Assembly: GCA_029747015.1 (NCBI GenBank)
Contig: JAKOGI010000448.1
Span: 62,001-126,000 of the forward strand
Length of the DNA stretch: 64,000 nt
Reading direction: 5' to 3'
Source: Carnegiea gigantea
Taxonomy: Eukaryota > Streptophyta > Magnoliopsida > Caryophyllales > Cactaceae
Under the pieces are notes generated by a model. The model had not been told where the DNA came from. It saw only the letters and a program-made list of their open reading frames with translations, and did no database searches. Within the stretch, counting starts at the first letter, position 1. Each line of letters begins with the position of its first letter. Of the stretch, positions 10,482 through 22,598 are shown one piece after another. The position numbers were made by a program, and so were the translations under genes.

Positions 10482-11195
10482 TGTAATCACAAATTACAAA
10501 GATTGAATTTTTATAGAATTCAGTTGATTTGAATTGGGTACAATCTCTATGAACACAATCCTCTGATTCTTTCTCTTTCAAGGATGGATTTTCCAACCTC
10601 TTTACAAAGAGGAGTAGGGGACCTATTTATAGGAAAGCCCCCCTTGAAAGTCAAGATAGGCCTTGACTTGGGTTTTGGGCCTTGACCTAGGTTTTGGGCC
10701 TTGACCTAGGTTTTGGGCCTTTCAATCAGGCTTTTTCCCTAATCTGCTTTGACTTTCGTTTGTTTGACTTTGACTTTGACTTGAGAGTCTTCCGGGCTTG
10801 GGCCGAGCGTTGACTTGGAGGTCGCCTCGAACTTTGACCGGACGTTGACTTGAGAGTCGATTTTGACGTTTGACTTGTGAGCCGATGTAGGTCTTTGACT
10901 TTGACCGTTGACTTTGACTTTGACTTTTGACTTTAGCCGTGTCATCACTTAGTTCGGGCTTTAGGCCGTGACTCGACTTGGTAGTCGTCCTGAGTCTCGG
11001 TGTGGGCTTTGACTCGAATTTTGGTTGAGTTTGGATTTGGGGGTCATCTAGGCTTCATCTTTGGGGCTTGACTTGTGATTTCTTTGGGCTTGACTTGTAA
11101 GTCTTTGGGCTTGATTAAATTAATTAAAAGGGTTGGCCCAATTAATTAATTAAATTTAATTTTGGCATGGCACAAACAAATTTTTAGTGCCTACA
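10482..11195 (-). repeat. 5' LTR of the Tat element (714 bp)
   Basis: The boundaries are TG at 10482 and CA at 11195 on the plus strand, with inverted ends TGTA/TACA. The inner end abuts the primer-binding region; the outer end carries the AGTGCCTACA terminus. Reading on the minus strand, U3 (11195 to about 10635) is rich in TTGAC motifs, a TATA-like box lies at 10632-10623, and R/U5 follows to 10482. The partner LTR is outside the window, so ends are inferred from structure. Confidence 0.8.
10623..11095 (-). promoter_or_regulatory. LTR promoter: TATA box plus dense W-box array
   Basis: The TATA-like sequence CTATAAATAG is on the minus strand at 10632-10623. Upstream of it, between about 10661 and 11095, I count about 20 TTGAC(C/T) hexamers on the plus strand, many as overlapping TTTGACTTTGACT strings; the first is near 10661 and the last near 11090. 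TTGACY is the W-box core bound by WRKY transcription factors and works in either orientation. Chance would give fewer than one in this length. Stress or wound induction of the element is an inference. Confidence 0.7.
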
Positions 11196-11213
11196 GATTT
11201 AAAACAAAATCCT

Positions 11214-11812
11214 AATTGGATCAATCCCGTCTTCGAAGATATATCATACGTGTAATTTTCTAATTATGAAAATTATGGATAAAAAGATGATTTTTCACAA
11301 TTTTTAGTTCTTACACTTTTTCACCATTCAATTCTACCTTTTTTTTTTTTTTTTAACAATTTAATACATTATAATATGACCTTTGAATCCAACCCAAAAT
11401 GCTTAAGAAGTTTCTTGTAGCAAGAAATTTATCATTTTACTTTTGCTAATAGGGTTAGTTGATGAGTATCTTTCATATCCATTACCATATGTAGTCGATC
11501 AACGGGTCATTCTCTTTCTCTAGTGGTGCAATTCTTAATTATATATGGCCAGTTAGAAAATAGTAATTTTAAATATTTAACTACTCATATTTATTTACCT
11601 ATAGAAAAATAATAAATATTTTACTACAAAACACTTCTTGTTTGTGCTTAAAAATTATATTATTATGTATTAGATTTTAAAAAAATAATATAATTGAAAA
11701 GTAGAAGGGTGCTACAACTTATAATTGTGTAAAATCGTATTTTTATCCATATTTCTTCACAATTAGAAAATCACGCGTATGATACACCTTCGTAGATAAA
11801 ATTGATCTGATT
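11214..11812. repeat. MITE-like element with about 90-bp inverted arms
   Basis: The left arm (11214-11310) and right arm (11721-11812) are imperfect reverse complements. Shared blocks include ATCAAT, CGAAG.T.TATCATACG, TTTTCTAATT and TATGGATAAAAA. The interior is AT-rich and non-coding. Sequence like the left arm recurs at about 30617-30720. No target duplication was resolved. Confidence 0.65.
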
Positions 11813-12109
11813 ATGTTATCATTTTGTATTTATTTACATAGCCGATGAATGTCAAGGCTTTACAGTTCATAATTAAGTCTACCTATTGAAAATTTGATTA
11901 TTTTAAATCATTTATATAACATGTTTATTTTAATTAGGTCATACTTATTTGTACAAAATTTTTCAGTTTGGACAACTCTTTTTTGTTTATATATATAGTT
12001 AGTTTGTATTTATTAGTATAACCGACGAATATTAAAACTTTATAATTCATAATATGTTGTAATTATTAAAAATTTGGTAATTTTAAATTAGAAAACATAT
12101 TAATTTTAG

Positions 12110-12310
12110 TTAAGACGAGACATTTCAGAGTGTCTTGCACCAAGACACGTATCATCAACCTTATGCATATAAGTTTTACAATTGTGATAAATACAAAAAT
12201 TATTTTATATAATGACTAGTAGCACTCTTTTACTATTCAATTCTATCATTTTTTAAAAAAACATTTAGCACATGATATAATTAGTATAATCATTTGCACA
12301 TAATCTTTGA
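12110..12310. repeat. Dispersed AT-rich repeat, second local copy
   Basis: The segment with GACGAGACATTT, ACTATTCAATTCTATCATTTTTT and ATTTAGCACATGATATAAT resembles parts of 11308-11460 and 30985-31110. It looks like another member of the family at 11214. Its boundaries are uncertain. Confidence 0.45.
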
Positions 12311-12599
12311 ATAAAGTAACCCATGATAAATTATTGGGGTGTTAAATTAGCTAGAAACCTTTCATTTCTTGACAATTAAAAGAGTCATAAGAATTCACGG
12401 TAGAATGACTTTTTTCCCGTTAATTATGAGGGTTTATTATCATTAATTATCATTTCATAAAACTAGAAAGATTTTGGACAGACCATGGATTTATTATGCT
12501 TTATTCATCATATATTGTTTACCACCCTTATTCAACTAACTAAATTTACGCAATTACAAGAAGCCAAAAAACCCTACACATAAAATCCTCTAAATTGAC

Positions 12600-15500
12600 C
12601 TACCCATTAATTTGAGGCCTAAAAACACTCAACTCTTGCGTCCCACACTTGAGCCTCCTCGCTTCATCCCTCGACAAGCCATAAGAGTTCATCAGCACCT
12701 CCTCCGGCATGGCTCGGATAGCCGAGATCCTCCCGGCCAATGGGCTAATCATTGCGTTGTCGTTGGTCTTGAACGCCACCCATTGGAGGCCTTCCTGCTC
12801 GTCCGCCTTCTTCACCACCACAAAGTTCTGTGGGATTACTAAGAGCTGCCCTTCTCGGACCCGCCCATCGAACACCAACTGCCCGCTTTCACAGGCCACC
12901 TGGATTCGACCCGTTCCTCTTGTCACGTACATTATGCTGTGCGCGTTGATGTTCCAGTGGGGTGTGAGCATCGCGTTCTGCAACGCAGTCACTTAGATCC
13001 ACGTACATGCATGCACGTATATGGTAATTTCTTTTACTTTTAAAAAATCCACCCCCATTCCTATGATCCAACCCGCAAAAAAATCAAATTTCCAAAGTCC
13101 AAGGTGCGCCATGTCATCATATCTATATATAGACTGATCACATCTACGATATAAATGCTCCTATGGCTATGGACAACACAAGCAACAATACATACATCTA
13201 TTTGAGACTAATTAGCGATGTATCTAATCATTTGAGCACCATTGATACGAATTAAGAGCTCACAATAAAACTTTTTGTCATGAATCGAGAAAATCTAGTA
13301 TTGAGAAGCTTTTTGTACCCGGTAAAGCACACCTCTCTCAACACCGAGCTTGAGGAAGTGAAGCAGAGGGAACTTATGGCCATTAAGGGCAGTAATTCGG
13401 CCAGCGTGCTCGGTGAAGACATCAGTCCTAGAAGGCACATCGATTTTATGCTTGAAACTTAAAGCACAGAAGGTCTCTTCTAGGCCATTGTTAAACCGCA
13501 TCATTCTTCTTTCTCCTTCTTCTTCTTCCTCCCACCCAGGGTATAAGAACTCGAGATCTTGCTCAATGCGAATAATGCAGCCCCTGTCATCGTTCTCCCC
13601 CTTCACCCTTCTCACTGTCTCGGCATCTACACTGAATATCTCCGCTAACACTTCATCATCAAAACCGCGGAAAATGTTGTTGCCGGATACTTCTCTAGGG
13701 CCTCTCTCCCCTCTTTCTCCTTGTTGGGGGTTCCCAGCTAGGAAGAAACTCTATGTGCACAAAGGGAAATCAAAACAATTAGTTAACCAAAAAGTGGGGT
13801 AATTAATTAACTAAGTAACATGATATATATAGATCAAGTTACAAGATTTAGACAACAGTAACACCTCCAAGTGTGGATCCCGCTTTCGTAGGGTCAAGCT
13901 GTAAGATTTAGAGCAAAATCAAATGTGTTTCACTTACTCTGAAGCTGAGATCGAGCTGGTTCTCAGTGTTGCTAAGGTCGAGCAATGTGACACTCACAAT
14001 GGGGGTCTCTCCGTCGTTGTAAGTCCATTGGACGACTCCGGAGGGCGACCCGATGACGTCCCCTTCGCTGACTCGGAAAAGTCGTTGGTGTCGGTCACCA
14101 GACGACTCCGAACGGCCACCTGATTCGAAGGTCTCAGGGCACCCTGGCACGATCACTCCTTGAACTCCCCTCCCTTCATAGACATTGATATGATTAACCA
14201 CTTCAATATTACCCATAAATGAACTAATCACTGTGATTAGATAACACTATTTATCTTACATACATGTAATTAAGTACTACTTTTTCTGCCCCCCCCCCCC
14301 CCCAAAGTACGACCTAACCAAAGTGCCCTCTAAATTTTAGCACACGAATCTTGCACAACTTATACCATGGTTTTCAAACTATTTTTAAGATAATCTTGAA
14401 GACATAAATTTTCTTAAATTCCCAAATCTTTCCTATTTTCATTGGTCTTCGCGTTTTAATTAAGAAATGGTAGTTTATCATTAATTTTAGGTCTATAAGT
14501 TTGGGACTTGGTCTATCTAAGCTATGGGTGGATCTATGACTGGACACGAAAAAAAAATCTATCCTGTTATTTTGAAGGAGGCCAGATTAATATATGTAGA
14601 TATTATTAAAATAGGCCCTAAAAATTATGGACACCCTCTAAATATGTAAGTTCATATAGTGACATTTTTATTTTTTTAAATATAAAAACTATATATAGTG
14701 TTGAAATTTGATAGAAAAATAAAATAAAATTAAATACACTAAAAAAATTCTATTGAGTTATCTGTAGTTTTATATCAACTTCAAAATACGAAGAATAATA
14801 GAGAGTAAACGTAGTAACAGACTATTATATTTTTTCTTTTTGAGTAATTTTTTGAGTAAAAAGTGGAGTATATCGTTATTGCATATCAAGTTCTGTTAGA
14901 GTAGAAGCACAAAATATGACGTTTGTAAATTAAAAAAAAAAATTCGAGATGAAATATTTGTACAAAATAGATTATCATAGTATGTATCATATGATTTTTT
15001 TCTGGGTAGTGCATATTAGTAATGATGTTCATGGATAGACACACATGTCCTAAATGTCGATATGGATCTGACACTAAATTATAAGTGTTGCTAATAACAC
15101 TAGGGATAAAAAAATGTTCTATGTAGGGATGGGTAACTGACAGGGTACCCATTGGATGAAGCAGTCAGTTCGTTTAAAAGATGGCTAATAAAGCGTCAGA
15201 TCAATAATGGATCGGGTCAATAGTGGACCCGCTAATTAAAGCATATTAACTGGTCAGATTGGGTCAGCCTAGCTTTGTTTAGTGATCCATCACTTTTTCA
15301 ACCTACTTGTTGCACTAATTTACATATTACAACTAGTTAAACTTGTTGCACTAATTTACATATTACAACTAGTTAAACTCATTACTAACGTTTTATACAT
15401 AACTATACTTATTATACACAATTTTTTATACAAGTTTGTTCCTTTTTAAAAGGAGTCACATGCCGGTCCAGTCTGGCATGTTGATTTATATAAAAGGTTC

Positions 15501-15992
15501 GACCCGACCTAAATCATTAATGGACCAGCCATTACTTGAATCGATCTACTTTGAAAACGGGACAATCCTAACCTGATCCGACCCAATCTATTGCCCCCCA
15601 GTTGTATGTGATTTCATAATAAGTAGAAGGCACTTCAAGGAAATTAAATTAATAAGCTTGGTACACTTGCCTTGCACAACGTAAGTAACATAAGGAGCAT
15701 TGGTGAAGGAAGGCAAGAGAAGGCCTCTAGGCTCAATGACATATCGGACAGCCACCACACCGGCACACCGGAACTGCTCGTCGTTCGGTTCCCAGACCTC
15801 GACCACCCCAGCCTCCGCCCTGAACCGCCGCGCAGGCTCCAGGGCGTTGAGCCGCTGAATGTCGCACTCGTGCCGCCATTGCTGGCCCCGCCGTTGCCGT
15901 TCATGGATGGACTGCTGAGCCGAGGAGGGACGAGCAAGGAAGAGAAGGCATAGAGCCAGAGAGAGTACCACAGGCTTGGTGGTGGTAGCCAT
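12600..15992 (-). CDS. 11S seed storage globulin (legumin type), complete, four exons
   Basis: Coding exons on the minus strand are 15992-15667, 14169-13938, 13750-13319 and 12977-12600. All introns are GT-AG, frames join without breaks, and the product is 455 residues. The start is ATG at 15992, giving MATTTKPVV and a signal peptide of about 25 residues ending near SSAQQ. Two cupin domains follow. The family's processing site is NNGLEETF, with Asn about residue 274 and Gly next; vacuolar cleavage there gives acidic and basic chains. The Cys in PGCPETF and the Cys after GLEETF are placed for the inter-chain disulfide. HECDIQRL and QFRCAG supply the intra-chain pair. The acidic insert is short (EEEEEGER). 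Three introns at these positions match the standard legumin layout. The protein stores nitrogen as hexamers in seed protein bodies. Confidence 0.95.
15125..15601. mobile_element. hAT-like MITE in intron 1 of the globulin gene (477 bp)
   Basis: The ends are AGGGATGGGTAAC on the left and TTGCCCCCCAG on the right, approximate inverted repeats of the familiar plant hAT-MITE form. They are flanked by TTCTATGT (15117-15124) and TTGTATGT (15602-15609), an 8-bp duplication with one mismatch. The interior is non-coding and contains a 36-bp tandem duplication. The right end is about 65 bp from the exon 1 donor. Confidence 0.65.
15306..15377 (+). repeat. Perfect 36-bp tandem duplication
   Basis: A unit beginning CTTGTTGCACTAATTTACAT occurs twice in direct succession (15306-15341, 15342-15377) inside the MITE-like element. 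The copies are identical, which suggests a recent local event. Confidence 0.9.
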
Positions 15993-16125
15993 GGTGATCA
16001 ATCTTAATCAGCTAAAACTTACACAAGGTATGTATGTATGTATTTGTTGAGGAGTGAAGTTAATTTGCAGGGGATCGGGGTTAGGAGAGAGACAGAGGGG
16101 CGTGAAGTGACACGTTAATGGTGAG

Positions 16126-16224
16126 CATGCAGGGGATCCTCTGCTTCTCTGCATGGATGCCAAGCCCCCTTTGTCTATCAACTACACTTGGACTGGATGG
16201 AAACTGGGCAAGGCCGTTATATAC
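16126..16224 (-). promoter_or_regulatory. Candidate globulin promoter elements: two RY motifs and a TATA-like box
   Basis: CATGCA at 16126-16131 and TGCATG at 16150-16155 match the RY core bound by B3 factors of the ABI3/FUS3/LEC2 class that drive seed genes. A TATA-like GTATATAA lies on the minus strand at 16224-16217. The TATA is about 225 bp from the start codon and the RY cores lie between the two, not the usual order. The true transcription start may therefore use another site. Confidence 0.45.
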
Positions 16225-17729
16225 ATATCCATCTACTTAAAAAAATGAAAATCATAAAGATCCTGAATTCGGCTAAAAATGTTATACCGTTTATATTATG
16301 AATAAGTGAAAAGTGATATATCGTTTATATTATGAATAAGTTCGATGGAAGAGTATGAAAGATTATAATTATTGGTAGTATCAAACAGAATTATCATATT
16401 ACAAATTACAATGATTAGTATTTTGTTACAAGACATATATCAATTGTCTTGTTTTGTTTACGACGTAAAAATTATAGTATTATTATTTATCAAGTTGCAA
16501 AATTAATATGATCAAATAATATGAGGATATATATACTACTTCTTACGAATTGTGAAAATTAACTTTTTGTCTACAATTATGTTATCTTCAACCTCTATTC
16601 ATTATGAACAAATTCTTCATACTTGATAATTGATTTTAGTTAGCATGCAACTTTTCTTTTGGGTGAGAGATTTGGAGTGCAAAATGGAAAGGCGTGGAAA
16701 ATCTAATTTCCATACCAAAGAAGTGGAAAATTTGAATTGGGTAAGAGAAAACGCGAGCGAAAATAACTTGAAAGGAGTAAAATAGGTTGGAATAGAGTGA
16801 AAAAAAAATTGTGAAATCAAAATTTCATGCAGAAAAAAGTTCAAAATACAGTTGAAAGTACAAAACTAGCCACTTTGCATATTTTTTTCTTTTCTTTTTA
16901 ATTAAAAAGGCTCAAAATAAGACTATCGAAAAATGCCTCCCTTTAAGATCAATAAAATTAAACCACAACATATAAGACCTTATCAAATAAGTGCGGGTAC
17001 GTGCTGCATTCATTTTAAAAGCTAAAAAATAGTCTCTAATAATTAGTGGCATGATGGTCACCACCTACATCAGTCATGCACCCAATAAGGTTCAATCTTA
17101 GCAAGGGGCAATTTACTTTTTTTTAAGCAAGAATAAACACGTCCAACTTATTAGGCCTCTATCTTAAGGGTCACCAATGAGACACAACGAGTTGGAGAAG
17201 GGGGAAACTATTTTGAATACCAAAACCCAGGCCAACAAGCCCAAGAATCAAGCCCAACTATACAGTTGTGCATAACATATAAATCTTCCCTGAATGAAGA
17301 ATATGAAAGAGACAATACTTGACCATCCGATTAAATGCTCTTCGGTAAGGGCAATTTACTTATCTTTCTGCAAGACAATTATGTTAGCTGCAATCCTGAT
17401 CTTTGCTTGAGACTTTCACATTATCTTCTGCTTTTTGACTTGTAGTGACCAACGGGATCGTTCTAAAATAGTGGCACAGTGAATTGAACCGCTGACCTTT
17501 GTGTAAAAATAAAAAAATAGCCGGTGACGGTGACAAGATTAACGAATGACGAGCGGGATTTCTCCCATTTTTTCCATGACCACCGGATTATTAATTAACT
17601 AATTATTTTGTCCATTTTTTCCAGAAAAATTAAGAACGAGAAGAATCCAAGCGGTCAAACAGTGTCCACAGACTTGGTTGTTTCCGATAGGAAAGGCACC
17701 AGCGCTCCCCCCTGCCACAAGTGCCGGAG
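16225..17729. other. Intergenic DNA between globulin and aldo/keto reductase genes
   Basis: The two genes are divergent, so this stretch (with 15993-16224) should hold both promoters. It is AT-rich with no credible coding frame and no repeat recognised. The last 130 bases before 17730 are probably the reductase 5' leader. Confidence 0.6.
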
Positions 17730-20700
17730 ATGGCTTCCGCCACCGTGGGCTCCGCCGCCACCTCCTCATCTCTCATCAGCAACAACCGCATTCTCCGCCG
17801 CGTCCACTTCATGCGCCGCTCATTTCCGTCTCAAAGTAGGCGGAGCACGAGCAGTCGCAGCAGCTCTTCAGCTTCGAGGATGGCGGCCAATGCCATTAAA
17901 GCAAAGCATGGGGAGAAGACCGCTTTGCAGTACAAAAAGCTCGGCGATTCCGACCTTCTCATCAGCGAAATCACTCTTGGAACTGTACCTATTTCTCTCT
18001 CACTTCCTCCTCGTCACATTCATTTTTGTTCTTTTAAATTTTGCTTCGGAATTACATTCTTGTTTATATTGGATGAAATTTGAATTTTGCTTAGGATTCG
18101 TTGATGAACTCTTGGATTTCGGAATGAATGCTGGATAATTTGGAACTTTGTGTTATTCTGGAGCTCGGAATTGTAGAGTAGTAATGGTGGAAATGAACGT
18201 AATTATGTGATTGATGACAACACAAATCCATTGACATTATCAGCAAGCTGCTAAGTTAGTCAATTGCCTATGAAATTTTCAAGTACATTTTAGAATGTTT
18301 TTTTGGTAGATGCAAAATTATGCATAAAGAAGCTCATTAAGTTCGTTATCTTCATATTTTTGACTTGAAATTGAATGACATATCCACGAATCTGACTAGT
18401 TCTTTTCTAGTATTATTCAGGAAGGCGTTGAATTGTTTTATAGTTTCAAATTGATCTGGTTTTGTCCAAGAAATTACCTGAAACAAATTCTGTGAGTGTT
18501 TCCAGATGACATTTGGCGAACAAACTTCAGAGAAGGAAGCTCATCAAATTCTAAGCTATGCATTTGATCAGGGCATCAACATCCTCGACACTGCAGAGGC
18601 TGTAAGCTCTCCACCATTTGCTGTATCTCCTGTTTGTCTTTGTGGAAGGTTCATAAACATTTAAAGACCTCATCACTTACATAATCTGCTGCAGAATTGC
18701 TGTCTTTAATTTAAGTCGTGGTGTCTTCTGTTAGAATCATTGTACTATTTACCTTTCCCATTGTAATGCCCTTTGTTCGAGGGTCATTCTAAAAATCCAT
18801 GTCATAGGAGTCAGACAAATATTTCAAGGCAAAGTTTTATTTTGTGTTTCTCATGTAACACTCGTTTTCTGATGACGTGTTCTTGCCTATGTCATTAATT
18901 AGTTGCGTAGTAATAGTTTCCTACACCACTTTGCAGTATCCAATCCCAATGACGAAAGAAACACAAGGAAGAACAGATCTTTATATAGCTAACTGGCTGA
19001 AATCTCAGCCGCGTGATAAGGTACTTTGATGTTTCATGGCTGACAGCTGAACCATTTTGGCTTGGTGGAAAATTCATTTGAGATCAGAATCTCTGAAGAC
19101 AAGTTATTTGTCAAATTCAGGCCATTGTTGCATCTCACAATTTTATTGTCAACAATTCTTCTAATCCTTGAATTGATTTTAACTATTACTTGGACTTACT
19201 GATTGGTTTTATCTTCTTTCTAGGTTATTATAGCAACAAAGGTATGTGGTTATTCTGAGCGGTCAAGTTACATTCGTGATAGTGCCAAGGTATTGCGTGT
19301 TGATGCTCCTAACATAAAGGAAAGTGTGGAGAAAAGCCTCATGAGGCTTAACACTGACTACATTGATTTACTGCAAATTCATTGGTGAGAAAAATATACT
19401 AGCTATGATCTTTCTTCTAGAGTATTGCAAAAGAACTTTTGAGTTTTGATTGCCCCTCTTTAAAATTTGCATTTGCTTCTTGTCTGTTATAAAGTAGAGT
19501 GCTTTTTGTTTTGTTTCTTTTTTTATTTTTTTGGGACTAGGCCTGATCGTTATGTTCCAGTTTTTGGTGAGTTTTTTTATGACTTCAACAAATGGAGACC
19601 CGGTGTACCTTTTGAAGAGCAACTTAAGGCCTTTCAAGATGTTATGAATGAAGGAAAGGTATAACCTTTATCATCAAGAGGTGTTGGTATTTGTCAATGT
19701 ATGTTGCAGCTATTCCATTGCTCATCGAGGTCCCCCTAGCCTCATCCCATCCTCAAAAAGAAAATGAAAAAGGGACTCAGGGACGAATAATAAGATAAAG
19801 TGAGACAAAATCACAATGTGTTTTTGTTGCCAGGCCGTGAATAATCAGTTCCGTTGTTTAAGGTAAAACACATTCATAGCATACGTGCTCTCTTCCTCAT
19901 TCATGGTGTTTGTATTGTGGTTGCATATTACTCTTTTTTCACAAACTGAAGTATTTGAGCTGTAATCCTCAAATTGCCATCAGCTAAAGGAAATTTTGAT
20001 GAGAACCTATCGTGTAGAATACATGCAAGGAAGTTTCAGATGTCAGCCATGCCTTAAAGCTCTCCTTTAGCAAGCGGTGATTATGAGATGGATAAGTTAT
20101 CTTTTTCATGAATACATGAATCAGAGCATGATATGGCTTTTCTGACTAACAAGGAAAGAGTGAACATTATTGTTAAATACAGCATAGGTGGTGATAGGCT
20201 ACAAATTAGTTAAGCAAACTGAGAAGAACTTGATCAGTTGTAAGTTTCACAAAAGTTATTCATCCACTGGGAGGCTGTGTTATTTTAATGGAACATGAAG
20301 GTAGTAACTGAATCTGCAAAGTTCTTTGTGGGTGAAGTTCAAATTCAAGATCTTCTGGAGGCATGAAAGCTATAATTTAAGATTGAATAAATTTAGCGTG
20401 GGCTATCTATCAACTGCATTCTCTAGAGTGGTCTAGTTAATCTCCTCAAATGGTGGCTGACGTCTTAAGATTCATCATTGTTCCTACTTGAGCCTGTGAA
20501 TATCCCTGCGAACATGAACGATTGTGTGAATATATCACATGTTTAATACCATACTTTGTTCTTTGCCTATCTTTGTATAAACCAGGGGCATAAACCAAAT
20601 CCAACTGAACAAATGGGATTGTATACGTACATCATGCTTTACTTCTCTTCTTATGTTGCAAATCTGTTTATTCTCAGTTTTGGTGCTTTCACCTTTTACC

Positions 20701-22598
20701 TCCTCCAGAGTCCAGAACTATTGTAGATTACTCATTTGATTTACGCCTCTAATTGAAGCTTTATGATTAGCTTAGACTACAAGAAGGGCCATGTGAAATT
20801 TCTCATAGTTAGGGTTTTTCCTTTCCTTACAGCCTATAGGTAGTTGATGCTAGCTTAGACTTGTGTTTTTGCTGCTCTAACACGTGTCGTGGATTTGTCA
20901 AGGTAAGATACATTGGTGTCTCAAATGAAACTTCTTACGGAGTGACGGAGTTCATCCATGCAGCCAAAGTTGGAGGCCTTCCGAAGATTGTTAGCATTCA
21001 GAACTCCTATAATTTATTAACTAGATGTCGGTTTGAAGGCAAGTACCCAGTTTCTATTTCTTGTTCTACAGTGCCCCAGAACTTGTGCCTTTGCATTCTG
21101 TAAGGCAACCTTCTCCATAATGCGCCTTATCTGTATCTCTCACACTCTTGTGACACTCCTGCTTTCTTCACCGTCATGCACATATGTTGAATATTGCGGA
21201 AGTCACTATTTTCAGCCGATAAAAATCATGGTTGTAGGCCTCTTGGGAGGCATGACAATCACACCCCCCCCCCTCAAAAAAAAAAAAAAATCTGCACACA
21301 TTACTACACTAACAAGCAGCTCATGCCTCTGATTATTTTTTTTTGGGGGGGGGGGGGTGGGGAATCCTTATTCTACCCAGCCACTCCATGCTGAGCTCCT
21401 ACCTCTGCATTTCGGCCTGAATATCAGTTTTCATGAGTGCTGTTGGCTGTACGCATGTATCTTAAGGATCAATATCCAATTATATCGCATCTTTTCTGTA
21501 TGTTTTCAAATTCTACTTCTTTTCTGATCACTGAGGCTGATATTCAATTCTCTCTGAACTTATTTTCTGAAGTCACAACTAACATGCTTACATGCTGACT
21601 TTCACAGCATCAATGTTATGATTATCCATGGAAAACCTTCCAGGAACCTTTTTCGATAGATGATTGAGCACAGAAGGAATGATGCATACAGAGATTTAAT
21701 GATAAAGGCTCTAAATCTTTAGCTAATGACTTAATCAACCTTATACATGTGTATATTTGCTTTCAGTTGATCTCGTTGAAGTTTGCCATCCGAACAATTG
21801 CAACATTGGCCTGCTTGCCTATTCTCCCCTGGGTGGTGGAATTCTCACGGGAAAATATTTGGATCCTGATTCTGAAGCTGCTAAGAAAGGAAGGCTGAAC
21901 CTTTTCCCTGGTTATATGGAGAGATACATGAAGTCCTACTCGAAGGTAAATAGGTCTTATTAATGATCAGCTTCATCTTTTTTTTTTTTTTTTGGTTTTG
22001 TTTTGGGGGGGGGGTGTATATGGCTTGGTATTTGCTCAAAATCCATGATGACATTGTTCATTAGTGATGAAAATTGAAGACATTGTTCATCAGTGTTAAT
22101 GAGCATTCTATTAGACAGGTCCAAATAACAGGATGATGGCTTTTTCTTTTTCCTGATGCAATATGATTCGAAGGAGTAAAAAAATGAAATTTTCAGTAGA
22201 TTCTAAAATCCCCACAAGTTCTTGACTTTTTTTTTTGGGGGGGGGGGGGTAACTTTAACTGAGGATTCTGAAATCTACATGATAGTAGGTGGTCTGGTAC
22301 CATGACATCAAATAGAATAGATGTGAACAAAGCCCTTATTTTGCAACTTCGATTTCAGGAAGTGACTGTCAAGTATGTCGATCTGGCCAAGAAATATGGT
22401 TTGTCTCCCATCCAGCTAGCATTGGGATTTGTCAGAGACCGTCCGTTCGTGACTAGTTCGATCATTGGTGCAACTACACTTGATCAGCTTAGAGAAAACA
22501 TTGATGCGTTTCTGACAGTTGAACGGCCACTGCCCCAAGAAGTAATGCAAGATATTGAGTACATTTTCAAGAGGAACAAGGACCCAGCGATTGACTGA
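17730..22598 (+). CDS. Aldo/keto reductase, probably plastid-targeted, eight exons
   Basis: Exons: 17730-17984, 18506-18601, 18937-19020, 19224-19384, 19541-19658, 20903-21038, 21767-21945, 22359-22598. All frames join; the product is 422 residues. Residues 1-55 are Ser/Arg-rich, as in a chloroplast transit peptide. The AKR catalytic set is visible: Asp and Tyr in ILDTAEAYP, Lys in VIIATKV, His in LLQIHWPD. NADPH-site motifs include IGVSNE and GLLAYSPLGGGILTGKY, and the C-terminal SSIIGATTLDQL is typical. It resembles the Tas-like NAD(P)-linked oxidoreductase group (Arabidopsis At1g04420 type, from memory). Intron 6 has a GC donor (AAG|GCAAGT at 21039) and is required for the frame. The exon 7-8 junction may miss a few residues compared with relatives, so a microexon in 21946-22358 is possible. 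The substrate is unknown. Confidence 0.9.

Larger units (their letters stand above)
1..11195 (-). mobile_element. Ty3/gypsy LTR retrotransposon, Tat-like lineage, cut by the window edge
   Basis: Read on the minus strand, the order is 5' LTR (11195-10482), primer-binding region, gag, protease, RT, degenerate RNase H, second RNase H and integrase. An antisense gene then fills the space towards the 3' LTR, which must lie left of base 1. Dual RNase H and extra ORFs between pol and the 3' LTR are known Tat-lineage traits; that knowledge, with the motifs seen, is the basis for the lineage call. The coding part carries three clear in-frame stops in pol, one TAG between gag and protease, two frameshifts at homopolymers, and one stop in the antisense gene. 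This copy is therefore probably not autonomous, but it is little decayed. The target-site duplication cannot be checked because only one LTR is visible; the base after the LTR is 11196. Confidence 0.9.
11196..12599. other. AT-rich intergenic DNA with repeats, no gene
   Basis: This lies between the Tat LTR and the 3' end of the 11S globulin gene. It holds a structure with long inverted arms (11214-11812) and a related repeat copy (about 12110-12310). No coding frame is credible. Confidence 0.7.

Noticed and set aside
14886..15152. Minus-strand open frame in globulin intron 1
   Set aside because: It overlaps the hAT-like MITE edge and has no recognisable domain.
21194..21394. Pro/Lys/Gly-rich open frame in reductase intron 6
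   Set aside because: Made by poly-C, poly-A and poly-G runs.
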